A stretch of 64,000 nucleotides of DNA from an uncultured Draconibacterium sp. (GTDB lineage: Bacteria > Bacteroidota > Bacteroidia > Bacteroidales > Prolixibacteraceae): positions 62,001 to 126,000 of the forward strand of contig NZ_CAJXTC010000007.1 in NCBI RefSeq assembly GCF_913060805.1. Direction: 5' to 3'. Shown here in pieces: positions 1 through 8,301 of the stretch. The notes beneath the pieces are model-generated. The model made no database searches, was not told where the DNA came from, and saw only the letters and a program-made list of their open reading frames with translations. Made by a program: the position numbers and the translations under genes. How positions within the stretch are numbered: the first letter of the stretch is position 1; each line of letters begins with the position of its first letter.

Positions 1-1812
1 ATCGTACACATATAAAAACTCCCATTCGCGCACCAGTTTGTTGCGTAATTGCCGAAACGGAGTAGTAATTTTAGTGTAGCTGGTATCGTCGTTTTTGTGC
101 AGAACACCTACCTCGTTTTCGGCAATGTACCAGTAATTTCCCTGGAAATCTTTTTCCACATATTTCAGCCGGTTATCCAGGTCGAACATTTCATTTAAAC
201 GTGTATTTTCTTCAAACCGATCATTAGCCGCATTGTAGCTGTAAATTCCGTTAACTGTTGATATATACCACGAATCGTCGATTCTGAGAAGCACATTCAT
301 CAGGTTTGATGGAAGGCCATCTTTTGCACCGTACAGTTTTATATTGGTGGCCGAATCGCGGCTGGCATTTAGCGTAACACGAAATACACCCTTGGCTCCG
401 TGGCTAATCCAGATATCTCCGTTTTTATCTTCCGACAGAAAACGGCTTGACTCGTAAAAACCGGCTATTTCATGCAGAAATCTCCATTCATTATTTTCGA
501 AATGATATAATGATAGGCCGGAAAATTTACCTCCAATTGCATAATCCGGTTCATTTTTTAGCTGGATAAATGTCCATCCTCCCGGTTCATCATTAATCAG
601 GCGTGCCTGTCTTCCGTTTACAACAAAAGTTCCCAGATTGTGACCACACAATAACTGACCGTTCAATACTTTCAGGCTCCAAACCTGTCCCTCCGTTCCG
701 GGAACTATTTTAAAAGGTTCGGTGCCATTTTGCCCGACAGATGAAAATGGCCGGGTAAAAAGTCCCTGGTTGGTGCCCAGATAAAGAATATTATTTTGAA
801 TGACGGAACAGTAACCGGTGCCAATATCTTCGGAGCGGGAGGTATAACTTATCGGAGAATTTAATTCCACGTAATCGATACCATTATCGAGGCCCAGCCA
901 CAAGTTGCCCGATCGATCGTTGCTAAGGCTTAGTATCGTGTTGTTTTGCAGACCGTTATTCCGGTTTAAATGCTGAATGATTTCGCCGTCGGAATTCGCA
1001 ATAATCAGCCCGTTCAATATGGTACCAATGGCCAGGTTGTTCCCATTAAGTTTAACGCCGCAGTACAAAACATCATTTTCGGTTTGTGTGTTGGCAGGAA
1101 CATCCCACTTTTGGAGTTTCCCATTTTTATATTCGAACCATCCTGATTGAGAAGTTCCAATAAGCAAGTGATTTTCGAAAAAACTAACCATTGATTGAAT
1201 TTCATGGTCTTTCAACTCATCGGCCCACGGCACTTTATTTACAAAACCGTTGATATATTCAAATAAACCTACTCCGGGTTCGTGAAAAAAGAGTCGGTTG
1301 TTGATATAGAAAGAATAATAAAATGCCCTTTCAGGTTTTAGAATATTTATTTTGCCATCGTTGTAAATAAAAATATACTGATAAGATTGAAATACAATTC
1401 CATACTGTGTGTCGTAAATTTTCCAAATAACATCAGGGCCGGGAATCTCGTCCGGAATTTTATCGAGTAAACTTGTAAATGCCGGACCGTTTGCTGATGC
1501 GGGATCAAAAATTCCAAAATCGTCGTCCATTCCTATGTAAATCACACCATCGTCATCAATACATACCGAGCGAATATTTGAAGTAGACGACACGTTGTAC
1601 ACATCCCAGTTCCGTCCGTCGAAACGTAGTAAACCAAGATTATTGGCGAAGTACATAAAACCATTGGGATCTTGTGCCACACCCCAGTTTTGCGTTCCTG
1701 CATTATAAACTGCTTTCGGATAAATTAGAATATTAGGGACTCCAATCCTTTTAACTTGTCCAAAAGCAAGCGCGGGGAAAATGAATATCAGTATGAGTAA
1801 AATCTTTTTCAA
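1..1812 (-). CDS. Two-component-type beta-propeller sensor, C-terminus beyond window
   Basis: Reading leftward from 1812 there is an uninterrupted frame of 604 codons that runs off the window. It opens with a hydrophobic signal peptide (KKILLILIFIFPALAFG, residues 2-18). Blade-like repeats follow with the W-[LI] pattern of two-component-regulator propellers (for example LWLGLDNGI and IWISHGAKGV). Such periplasmic propellers normally precede a Y_Y_Y domain and then a histidine kinase (hybrid or plain) or a LuxR-type output; that part is not visible here. The start is a TTG: an in-frame TGA lies two codons upstream and no ATG is available before the signal peptide. It is divergent from the DUF493 gene and lies outside the mobile element. 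A glycan- or envelope-sensing role is inferred from the family only. Confidence 0.82.
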   Translation of the reverse strand, partial: MKKILLILIFIFPALAFGQVKRIGVPNILIYPKAVYNAGTQNWGVAQDPNGFMYFANNLGLLRFDGRNWDVYNVSSTSNIRSVCIDDDGVIYIGMDDDFGIFDPASANGPAFTSLLDKIPDEIPGPDVIWKIYDTQYGIVFQSYQYIFIYNDGKINILKPERAFYYSFYINNRLFFHEPGVGLFEYINGFVNKVPWADELKDHEIQSMVSFFENHLLIGTSQSGWFEYKNGKLQKWDVPANTQTENDVLYCGVKLNGNNLAIGTILNGLIIANSDGEIIQHLNRNNGLQNNTILSLSNDRSGNLWLGLDNGIDYVELNSPISYTSRSEDIGTGYCSVIQNNILYLGTNQGLFTRPFSSVGQNGTEPFKIVPGTEGQVWSLKVLNGQLLCGHNLGTFVVNGRQARLINDEPGGWTFIQLKNEPDYAIGGKFSGLSLYHFENNEWRFLHEIAGFYESSRFLSEDKNGDIWISHGAKGVFRVTLNASRDSATNIKLYGAKDGLPSNLMNVLLRIDDSWYISTVNGIYSYNAANDRFEENTRLNEMFDLDNRLKYVEKDFQGNYWYIAENEVGVLHKNDDTSYTKITTPFRQLRNKLVREWEFLYVYD

Positions 1813-1997
1813 ATCTCAGGTTTGTTGGTAGAATAATAAATTAAAATCAGTTCCTAAAATACAATATTAATATCAAGTGGTGAAATTTGGCGAAAAATCT
1901 AATCTTTGCGCCAGATTTCAGGTTGCTGAACATTGGTATCGATTCAAGATTTTTGGTTTTAAAGTGAACGAAAATAAATGTTTGGCTGTATTAGTAA

Positions 1998-2285
1998 ATG
2001 GAAGAGAAAAATATGAATATTGATAAATATAAAAATCTGCGTTACCGGCTAATGGAAACAGAAAGCTGGCCACTGAAATATATGTTTAAGTTTATTACGC
2101 CTAATGAAGAGGGGAAAGTTGATCAGGTAAAAGCTTTGCTGCCCAAAGAAGGTGAGGTAACTTTTAAGCATACAGCAAGCCTTAAACATGTATCGGTTAC
2201 CTGTGTGGCGCTTATGGAATCGGCCGATAAAATTGTAGAGATCACCGAAAAGGTGGACAAGATTGAAGGGGTGATTGTGCTTTAA
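1998..2285 (+). CDS. DUF493 family protein (YbeD-like)
   Basis: 95 aa, the usual size of the small DUF493/YbeD proteins, which have an ACT-like ferredoxin fold. The conserved beginning PLKYMFKFI followed by an alternating strand/helix pattern and the ending KIEGVIVL fit the family. ATG at 1998 is used; a second ATG six codons in (MNIDKYKN) is an alternative start. The family is widespread and its biochemical role is unclear, with regulatory functions suggested. It is the last intact host gene before the relic and the attachment site, and a hairpin terminator follows 26 bp after the stop. Confidence 0.8.
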   Translation: MEEKNMNIDKYKNLRYRLMETESWPLKYMFKFITPNEEGKVDQVKALLPKEGEVTFKHTASLKHVSVTCVALMESADKIVEITEKVDKIEGVIVL

Positions 2286-2310
2286 GATTAACTGTAAATC
2301 TTGCATAAAA

Positions 2311-2339
2311 AAAAGCAGCTATATTTTGTACCTGCTTTT
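2311..2339 (+). terminator. Intrinsic terminator after the DUF493 gene
   Basis: AAAAGCAG (2311-2318) pairs with CTGCTTTT (2332-2339) around a 13-nt loop. The A/T-rich flanks make it usable on both strands. It sits directly before an att-like remnant, in the same relative place as the tRNA terminator hairpin in the two 123-bp repeats. Confidence 0.6.
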
Positions 2340-2341
2340 CT

Positions 2342-2356
2342 GTGGGCCCACTTGGG
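2342..2356. repeat. Degenerate tRNA 3'-end remnant, possible oldest att site
   Basis: GTGGGCCCACTTGGG matches the tRNA 3'-end block GTGGGCCCACCTGGG of the two 123-bp repeats at 14 of 15 bases and also follows a hairpin. Similarity is lost after it. This is consistent with a third, worn attachment site to the left of the relic. The match is short and half of it is self-palindromic, so chance cannot be excluded. Confidence 0.4.
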
Positions 2357-2584
2357 TGGTCCCTTTGACCGTTTTTTCCAACTAGAAAGGTCTGGAGAAG
2401 TTGGTGCTGGAGCATCTTATAAATTGATTGGCTCATAAATGGCTCAATTGGCTCATAAATGATTCAATATGGACTCAAAAAGAATCGCGCCATAACTGTA
2501 CAAAATTCAATTATGAATACCTCAGAGAAAAAGGATCACCCGTAGAATGTTTGATATACCATGAATATGTCCGATAAGTGGTTA

Positions 2585-2984
2585 TAAATTATTGGATATT
2601 CGGTGAAACCAAAAAATGCACGCTAATGTTGGAAAACAAAATTACTTACCAATCAGCTTGGTTGTGTTGAGTTTAATGAGCAAATAGGTTTTTCAGTCGG
2701 CAAATGCATTGTTGGTTGATTATTAATATAATAAACCTAAAATTGCACAATAAACCAAGTGGGTATATTGTGCAAAAATATGTTTATCATGAAAACTCTT
2801 CAGGAATATATAAAGGAAGTCCTCGGTGAAACACTGGTTGTGAACCGGTTACCTGAAAACGAGGTAGCTAAACTTCCAATGTATGTAACCCCTTTGTATA
2901 CCAGCAAATAAAAAGAATCCTTTCTTTAGATTAAACACGCCAAATCTCTGTTCAGTCCCGAAAATGCTTCCTTCAACATTTTCG
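2585..2984 (+). pseudogene. Relic of metallophosphoesterase / AbiE-like cassette
   Basis: This stretch is a worn, internally deleted copy of 5200-7230. About 2585-2720 matches the 3' end of the metallophosphoesterase gene (4579-5337), with indels. 2743-2775 matches the operator palindrome. 2789-2911 encodes 40 aa (MKTLQEYIKEVLGETL...) matching the N-terminus of the 337-aa antitoxin-like protein and then stopping. 2912-2984 matches the last codons and downstream sequence of the nucleotidyltransferase gene. Gene order and spacing are kept, so it descends from the same cassette. It lies outside the present element, left of its left repeat, and looks like what remains of an earlier integration at the same tRNA. 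Confidence 0.85.
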
Positions 2985-3107
<123 letters not shown>

Positions 3108-3224
3108 CGGGAAAAATTTCTTTTTCATCAATTTTCATTTGTCTGTATATATGAGAAAATCAGATATTTAGATGATTTTTGTTTTGAGACCAAATGGTAT
3201 TTATTTACCTTTATTTGACCATTT

Positions 3225-3243
3225 GTTGTACCTATGTTGTACC
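3225..3243. promoter_or_regulatory. Candidate recombinase arm-type sites (left end)
   Basis: GTTGTACC occurs twice, at 3225-3232 and 3236-3243, 11 bp apart (one helical turn), just before the integrase start. The same 11-bp-spaced pair occurs at 59726-59744 and, with the second box mutated, at 2994-3012. Placement at both element ends next to the integrase suggests arm-type binding sites. An 8-bp inverted repeat CAAATGGT/ACCATTTG (3191-3198/3218-3225) lies immediately upstream. Confidence 0.5.
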
Positions 3244-3256
3244 CTAATTTGATGAA

Positions 3257-4465
3257 ATGATTAGTATTAAAACTGTTTTAAGAAAGAAGAAATTACTTAC
3301 GGGTAAGTACCCCATTTTTTTAAGAATTACCATGAATCGGAAGTCGATATTTTTCCGTACTCCGTATACCTCTTTTGAGAATGAGTGGGACGCTAACCAA
3401 GGCATGTTTACAGTAAAAGCGACCGACCACCTACATAAAAACAGGTTACTGTTTAAGTTTATGGACAGAGCCACAAGTGTGATTACCGAGTTGGAGCAAG
3501 AAAAAGGGTATTATACACTGGAAGAAGTAGAGGGTGCATTGCGTTTAGAAACCAATCCAAACAGCAAATTGTTGTACCCGTTTTGGGAAGAAATAATTGC
3601 AGAACAGAGGCTGGCCGGTAGAACTGGCAACGCAAGGGTGCATGCCGAGGTCCTGACCTCTGTAAAAAGGTTCAGAAATGGCAAAGAGTTAACTTTCTTT
3701 CAAATTACTCCTGAATTTCTGGAAAAGTATGAAGTTTGGTTGCGCTCGCGTGGTGGAACGGGTGGCGGTATAGGAGTAAAAATGAGATGTATACGTGCTC
3801 TTTTTAATACGGCAATAAGGCGCGGATTAGTAAAGGATAATCTTTATCCGTTCCGTGTTTATAAAGTTTCAAAACATAAATCAAATGGAGTAAAGAGGGC
3901 TATAAGTATAGAAGACATTCATAAAATTGCCGGTTTTGATCTAAGCGAACATCCAACATTAATCGATTATCGAAACTATTTTGTATTTAGCTTTTTCACA
4001 CGAGGGATGAATTTTGCCGATATGATGACTTTAGAATGGAATGATATTGTAGATGATAAAATTTACTATGTCCGTTCAAAGACAAAAAGTAAGTTTCAGA
4101 TTAAAATACTTCCTCCTGCCCAAAAAATTATTGATTACTATAGGGCTCAAAATCGCGGGACTAAATATGTGTTCCCAATTTTGCTTCAGGATAAAATGAC
4201 CTTTTCTCATTTGGAGAACCGCAAAAGAAAAATGCTAAAAAGATATAATAACAGGTTGAAGGAAATTGGTGAAGTATGTGAAATTACAAAACCACTGTCA
4301 AGCTATGTGGCACGGCACAGTTATGCCAACTGCCTAAAGCAAAAAGGCATAGCAACCGATATTATTAGTGAATCACTTGGGCATCAGAATTTGGCTATTA
4401 CCCAAGCTTATTTGAAAGAGTTAGACAATACATTGGTTGATGAAGCGATGGAAGTATTATTGTAA
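3257..4465 (+). CDS. Tyrosine recombinase / integrase (element integrase 1)
   Basis: 402 aa, the normal size for Bacteroidota tyrosine integrases: N-terminal arm-binding region, SAM-like core-binding region (about 105-200), catalytic domain (about 220-395). Catalytic signatures: Arg249 in FFTRGMNFADM, Arg353-His354 in SYVARHSYA (Tyr in place of the usual first His, common in this group), His376 in LGHQN and the nucleophile Tyr385 in TQAYLKE. It starts at ATG 3257, 150 bp inside the left att repeat and pointing inward, as expected for the enzyme that inserts the element into the tRNA gene. Candidate arm sites lie in its leader. It would cut and rejoin within the tRNA anticodon stem-loop. Confidence 0.9.
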   Translation: MISIKTVLRKKKLLTGKYPIFLRITMNRKSIFFRTPYTSFENEWDANQGMFTVKATDHLHKNRLLFKFMDRATSVITELEQEKGYYTLEEVEGALRLETNPNSKLLYPFWEEIIAEQRLAGRTGNARVHAEVLTSVKRFRNGKELTFFQITPEFLEKYEVWLRSRGGTGGGIGVKMRCIRALFNTAIRRGLVKDNLYPFRVYKVSKHKSNGVKRAISIEDIHKIAGFDLSEHPTLIDYRNYFVFSFFTRGMNFADMMTLEWNDIVDDKIYYVRSKTKSKFQIKILPPAQKIIDYYRAQNRGTKYVFPILLQDKMTFSHLENRKRKMLKRYNNRLKEIGEVCEITKPLSSYVARHSYANCLKQKGIATDIISESLGHQNLAITQAYLKELDNTLVDEAMEVLL

Positions 4466-4578
4466 AAATTAGAATACTTTTACACCGATGAAACGAGCAT
4501 GGAAGTACTTCGCATAAAAGAAAGTAGTTAAAATGCGAGTTCCATGTGATACCTCTGAAAATAAACAATTTTAATCAC

Positions 4579-5337
4579 GTGAAAATACAATATTGCTCAG
4601 ATTTACATTTGGAGTTTCCAGAGAATAAGAAGTATTTATTGGAGAACCCAATAACGCCAGGTGGAGATATTCTTATATTGGCTGGCGACATTGTACCTTT
4701 TAAGGTTATGAATGAGCACAATGATTTCTGGGATTATGTATCATCTAATTTTCGTTACACATATTGGGTGCCGGGCAATCATGAATATTATTATTCAGAG
4801 ATAGGAGAACGTTCGGGAAAGTTCGTTGAAAAAATACGCAGCAATGTTCTTTTGGTTAACAATACTTCATTTGTACACGATGGTGTGAGATTAATTTTCA
4901 CAACGCTGTGGACTGCTTTGTCGGGAGTTAATCAATTTGCGATACAACAACAACTATCCGATTTCAGGGTGATAAAAAACAAAGGTCGTGTATTTGCCCC
5001 GGATGACTATAATCAAATACATAACTCTTGCTTGAGTTATCTAAAGCAAGAATTAGCTAAAAATAATTGCGAGCAAACCATAGTGGTAACCCATCATGTT
5101 CCAACAATGCTAAATTATCCCGAGAAATATAAAGGCAGTATCTTAAATGCGGCTTTCGCTGTTGAGTTACATGATTTAATCGCGGATTCGGATATTGATT
5201 GCTGGATATTTGGTCACCATCATCAGAATGGTTCTGATTTTACGGTTGGAAAGACAAAACTACTTACCTGCCAGCTTGGTTATGTTGAGTTTAATGAGCA
5301 TATAGGTTTTTCAGCTGGCAAATGCATTGTTGTTTGA
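4579..5337 (+). CDS. Calcineurin-like metallophosphoesterase
   Basis: 252 aa. All metallophosphoesterase metal motifs are present: SDLHLEF near the N-terminus, GDIV, GNHEYYY, THHVP and GHHHQNG. The start is taken as GTG 4579, which gives VKIQYCSDLHLEF with the first motif close to the N-terminus as usual; a GTG at 4546 would add 11 unusual residues. There is no signal peptide, so it is cytosolic. It sits between the integrase and the AbiE-like pair, and the relic at 2585-2984 keeps its 3' end joined to the same promoter and antitoxin start. The three genes therefore travel together. The substrate (nucleotide, nucleic acid or phosphoprotein) cannot be told. Its promoter was not identified. Confidence 0.82.
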   Translation: MKIQYCSDLHLEFPENKKYLLENPITPGGDILILAGDIVPFKVMNEHNDFWDYVSSNFRYTYWVPGNHEYYYSEIGERSGKFVEKIRSNVLLVNNTSFVHDGVRLIFTTLWTALSGVNQFAIQQQLSDFRVIKNKGRVFAPDDYNQIHNSCLSYLKQELAKNNCEQTIVVTHHVPTMLNYPEKYKGSILNAAFAVELHDLIADSDIDCWIFGHHHQNGSDFTVGKTKLLTCQLGYVEFNEHIGFSAGKCIVV

Positions 5338-5363
5338 TTATTAATATAATAAACCTATATTTG
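5333..5363 (+). promoter_or_regulatory. Bacteroidota-type promoter of the AbiE-like operon
   Basis: TTTG (5333-5336), 19-bp spacer, TATATTTG (5356-5363): an exact match to the Bacteroidota TTTG/TAnnTTTG promoter. It starts within the last codons of the metallophosphoesterase gene, 45 bp before ATG 5408, so the pair can be expressed separately from that gene. The operator palindrome overlaps the end of the -7 element. Confidence 0.75.
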
Positions 5364-5393
5364 CACAATAAACTTAGTAGGTTTATTGTGCAA
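5361..5393. promoter_or_regulatory. 33-bp operator palindrome
   Basis: TTGCACAATAAAC (5361-5373) is perfectly repeated in inverted form (5381-5393) around a 7-bp spacer. It overlaps the last three bases of the promoter -7 box and the expected start point. A binding protein there would block initiation; autoregulation by the winged-helix protein encoded next is the obvious candidate. The fossil copy at 2743-2775 keeps the same 33-bp layout with small changes. Confidence 0.75.
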
Positions 5394-5407
5394 AAGACAA
5401 GTTTATC

Positions 5408-6421
5408 ATGAAAACACTTCTGGAATATATAAAGGAAGTCCTCGGTGAAACAATTGTTGTGAACCGATTGCCAGAATACGAGATGTCGAAACTTCCGATG
5501 TATGTAAGCCAAATGTATAGGATTTATACAACCAGACTTTTAGGAATGGAGTTGGTATTGGCACAACTTATTGATGAAGAAAATATATCAATTGCCCAAA
5601 CAGAAAAGCAGATAAGAAATCTAAGAAATCTATTCAATAAAACCGTAGTTCTTTTACTCGACCATGTGGTGTCATATAACCGCATCAGGCTAATAAGAAA
5701 GAAAGTGAATTTTATTGTGCCAGGGAAACAAGTTTTTTTGCCAGAAATGTTGGTTGACTTAAAGGACGGGAACACCACAAAAAGCTCATTTAAAGAAAAA
5801 CAGAAATTAATACCATCAGCACAAGTTATTGTACTGTGCCAGATTTTAGGATTAAGCGAGTCGTGGGATATTGAGCAGAAGCCTTTTAAAGAAATAGCTT
5901 TAAAATTGAATTATTCTCCAATGGCAATTAGCAAAGCAGTTGAGAATCTTCAGGCACTTGACTTAGTAACAGTTGCTGGTGAAAAAGAAAAATTCGTTCA
6001 ATTCAATTACGAAAAGGTAAAGCTTTGGGAAAAAATTGATGAAAATGACTTCTGGAATTATCCGGTGTTTAAACGTGTTTATATCGATTCATTACCTCCA
6101 GGGATAAAAACATGGGACTGCAACACATCTGCCTTACCTGAATACTCAGATATGAATCCGAGCCGACAAAATTATGTGGCTATAGGAAGAACAGAATACA
6201 ATAGATTGAACAAACAAAACTTGCTTCGAAATGCCAATCCTACAGAAGGAAACTATTGTATAGAAGTCTGGAAATATAACCCAGGGATTTTAGCAGATGC
6301 AGCAATTTTTACAGAGCAGACAGTTGATCCTTTATCTTTGTATTTGACTTTGAAAAGTACACCGGACGAAAGGATTGAAATGGCATTGGAACAAATAAAA
6401 GAGAAATACATTTATGGTTAG
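5408..6421 (+). CDS. Winged-helix, AbiEi/MarR-like antitoxin candidate
   Basis: 337 aa, cytosolic. A central segment (about 150-200; VLCQILGLSES through FKEIALKLNYSPMAISKAVENLQALDLV) reads as a winged helix-turn-helix of MarR type. The long C-terminal part resembles AbiEi-type antitoxins found before nucleotidyltransferases. Its stop overlaps the start of the next gene by 8 bp, the tight coupling typical of TA and Abi pairs. The upstream promoter carries a 33-bp palindrome over its -7 region, suggesting autorepression by this protein. I recognise the arrangement rather than a close family member, so the antitoxin role is inferred. Confidence 0.65.
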   Translation: MKTLLEYIKEVLGETIVVNRLPEYEMSKLPMYVSQMYRIYTTRLLGMELVLAQLIDEENISIAQTEKQIRNLRNLFNKTVVLLLDHVVSYNRIRLIRKKVNFIVPGKQVFLPEMLVDLKDGNTTKSSFKEKQKLIPSAQVIVLCQILGLSESWDIEQKPFKEIALKLNYSPMAISKAVENLQALDLVTVAGEKEKFVQFNYEKVKLWEKIDENDFWNYPVFKRVYIDSLPPGIKTWDCNTSALPEYSDMNPSRQNYVAIGRTEYNRLNKQNLLRNANPTEGNYCIEVWKYNPGILADAAIFTEQTVDPLSLYLTLKSTPDERIEMALEQIKEKYIYG

Positions 6422-7181
6422 AGGGCTGGAAATATTCAAAGAGTATTTTAAAGACTATTCTGAAAATTATATAATTATCGGAGGTACGGCATGCGATGTA
6501 ATTATTGACAATGCCGGATTTGAAGCCAGAGCTACTAGAGACATCGATATAATATTAATCGTCGAAGCTTTATCTAAAGAATTCGTTCAAAAGTTTTGGG
6601 AATTCATTAATGATGGTGACTATGAACGGAGAGAAAAAAGTGAAGATGAACGAAAATACTATCGTTTTATTAAGCCAAAAACTGTTGGTTTCCCTCTTCA
6701 AATTGAACTCTTTTCTAAGATTCCCGATTTGATGGACCTGGACGGCGAGCCTCAGTTAACTCCCATTCCTGTTGATGATGATTTGTCAAGTCTTTCAGCA
6801 ATTTTGATGGACGACGAATATTATAAGTTCACCATCGATAATAGCAAGAAGGAAGAAGGTGCCCACTTTGCAGGAACAGAAGCTTTAATTTGCTTAAAAG
6901 CAAAAGCATTTCTGGATTTATCGCAACGAAAACTGGAGGGAGAGAAAATTGACGGTCGGAACATCAGAAAACACAAAACAGATATATTTCGATTGGCTGT
7001 ACTTCTGCCAGCAGAGCACAAGGTTGAATTACCGACCGGAATAAAAAGCGATCTTAAGACATTCGTTGACTCAATTTCCAAAGAATTGCCCGACAATGCA
7101 ATTTTTAAACAAATGGGCATGGGGGCTATCGATGCAGAACCAGTTTTCCAACAAATAAAAATTATCTTTTCTTTAGATTAA
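6414..7181 (+). CDS. AbiEii-like nucleotidyltransferase, toxin candidate
   Basis: 255 aa. The N-terminal third has the Pol-beta-type nucleotidyltransferase signature: IIIGGTACDVI at about 21-31, then the metal-binding DID in ATRDIDIILIV at about 41-43. A third acidic strand (QIELF, about 98) follows. This is the active-site layout of AbiEii/MenT-like toxins, which transfer nucleotides to RNA targets such as tRNA. It starts 8 bp inside the antitoxin-like gene, so the two are translationally coupled. There is no signal peptide. Toxin function is inferred from domain type and context. Its 3' end and about 50 bp downstream are also kept in the fossil copy at 2912-2984. Confidence 0.72.
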   Translation: MVRGLEIFKEYFKDYSENYIIIGGTACDVIIDNAGFEARATRDIDIILIVEALSKEFVQKFWEFINDGDYERREKSEDERKYYRFIKPKTVGFPLQIELFSKIPDLMDLDGEPQLTPIPVDDDLSSLSAILMDDEYYKFTIDNSKKEEGAHFAGTEALICLKAKAFLDLSQRKLEGEKIDGRNIRKHKTDIFRLAVLLPAEHKVELPTGIKSDLKTFVDSISKELPDNAIFKQMGMGAIDAEPVFQQIKIIFSLD

Positions 7182-7397
7182 ACACACCAAATCTCAGTTC
7201 AACCCCGTAAACACTTCCTTCAACATTTTCGGAAAATTTTCAAAAGGAAAAGAAATAAATAATGAATGGAAAAGGCGGAAGTGTTGATGTGGGATTTCAA
7301 AAAGTTTTAACCGGAGTCTACGCAGGTTAATTCATTTTGAAATTAGGATAGTGCGATGGCAGAAATTAACTCTTCCGTTTTTGGAATGAATGGCTTT

Positions 7398-7460
7398 ATG
7401 TCGGAAGCTTTTGAAAACCCGGAGGGCTTGTTTTTCGAAAATGTAAGTATTTTATGAGAG
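7398..7460 (+). repeat. Dispersed repeat copy A (encodes MSEAFENPxGLFF)
   Basis: This 63-bp block matches 52594-52656 in direct orientation. Both can be read as a short peptide beginning MSEAFENP(E/V)GLFF and then diverging to a stop. Copy A can be read from an earlier ATG at 7356 as a 33-residue frame. The two copies bracket the whole PUL cargo and second integrase. I do not recognise the peptide; it may be the tail of a gene split or copied during cargo acquisition. Confidence 0.5.
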
Positions 7461-7568
7461 GGGTTGGTCCCTTTTATTGCCAATCTGTTGTCGACAGTAT
7501 ATGATCTTACACAAAACAGAATAGTTCAATTTGTTTTTTTTACTGGCCATGACAACTACCCTTAAATC

Positions 7569-7655
7569 CTAAACAAACTTTGAACAATTTTCTTTACGTC
7601 CAGAACAAGGACAGGATTTATTTTGCAATGTTCTAGTTATCAGTGATTTTGTCAG
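7569..7655 (-). pseudogene. Relic of a SEC-C zinc-motif C-terminus
   Basis: Minus-strand frame ending at 7569 reads ...NKSCPCSGRKENCSKFV-stop. This resembles the Cys-Pro-Cys...Ser-Gly...Lys...Cys pattern of C-terminal SEC-C zinc motifs, but the paired final cysteine is missing. A stop lies about 30 codons upstream and there is no start, so it is at most a fragment. Confidence 0.35.
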
Positions 7656-8301
7656 TCTGTTTCTCTAATGGTCCCTTTTAGGTAACTCTATAATTACTTG
7701 TTGTTTAATAATTCAAATATCGTTTAAATATACCAAATTTTATGGAGATGTGATAACATGATTTCAAGATTATTGGGAAATTGTTGATTAGAAAGTAGAT
7801 TCATCCACCTATGTTTTCTAATTTAACTAATTCAGATGAATAAGCTTGATTGGCATAATAGATCTCGTAATTAATTATCTCAAGTATAAATATTTTAATT
7901 CTTCAGGAATTCAATCTTAGGAAATAGCTTCAATAAGACATAAATCCGTTAACCATTTAATTTTAATTGAGACTGGTGAAACAGAAACCAAACTCCTGCA
8001 TTTAAAGAGCATACTTATTTCTAAGCATTATGTTCAGCCATTTTGAAAGATCCTGGTTAAATTGTAATAAAAAACAATTTTTTAAAAAAAAATATTACTC
8101 TGGCAATTGAATATTGTTTGTATATATTTGCATGCTGTAATATGCAGTTTAACAGATGTTTGTGTTGCGCGGTGTATTAAGAAAGTTTTCATTTTTGTGT
8201 TAGTTTAGAGTTCTGTCGATAAATTAATTGAACTTTTTTTGATTTTGGATAGTACAGTTAGATTACACTTGCATTTATAAGTCAAACTAAATTAGTAGAA
8301 C

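Larger units (their letters stand above)
7182..8301. other. 1.1-kb AT-rich intergenic region, no convincing intact gene
   Basis: Between the AbiE-like pair and the first cargo sigma factor there is no intact long reading frame. It contains a short block also found at 52594-52656, a minus-strand SEC-C-like relic near 7569-7655, and a TATATTTG -7-like box at 8123-8130 that could serve the sigma factor gene, though I see no good -33 partner. The rest shows only AT-rich sequence. It looks like a junction between element backbone and PUL cargo. Confidence 0.6.

Noticed and set aside
2428-2462. ATTGGCTCATAAATG doubled at about 20-bp spacing
   Set aside because: Only two copies in decayed AT-rich sequence; no function or family suggested, so not raised as a finding.
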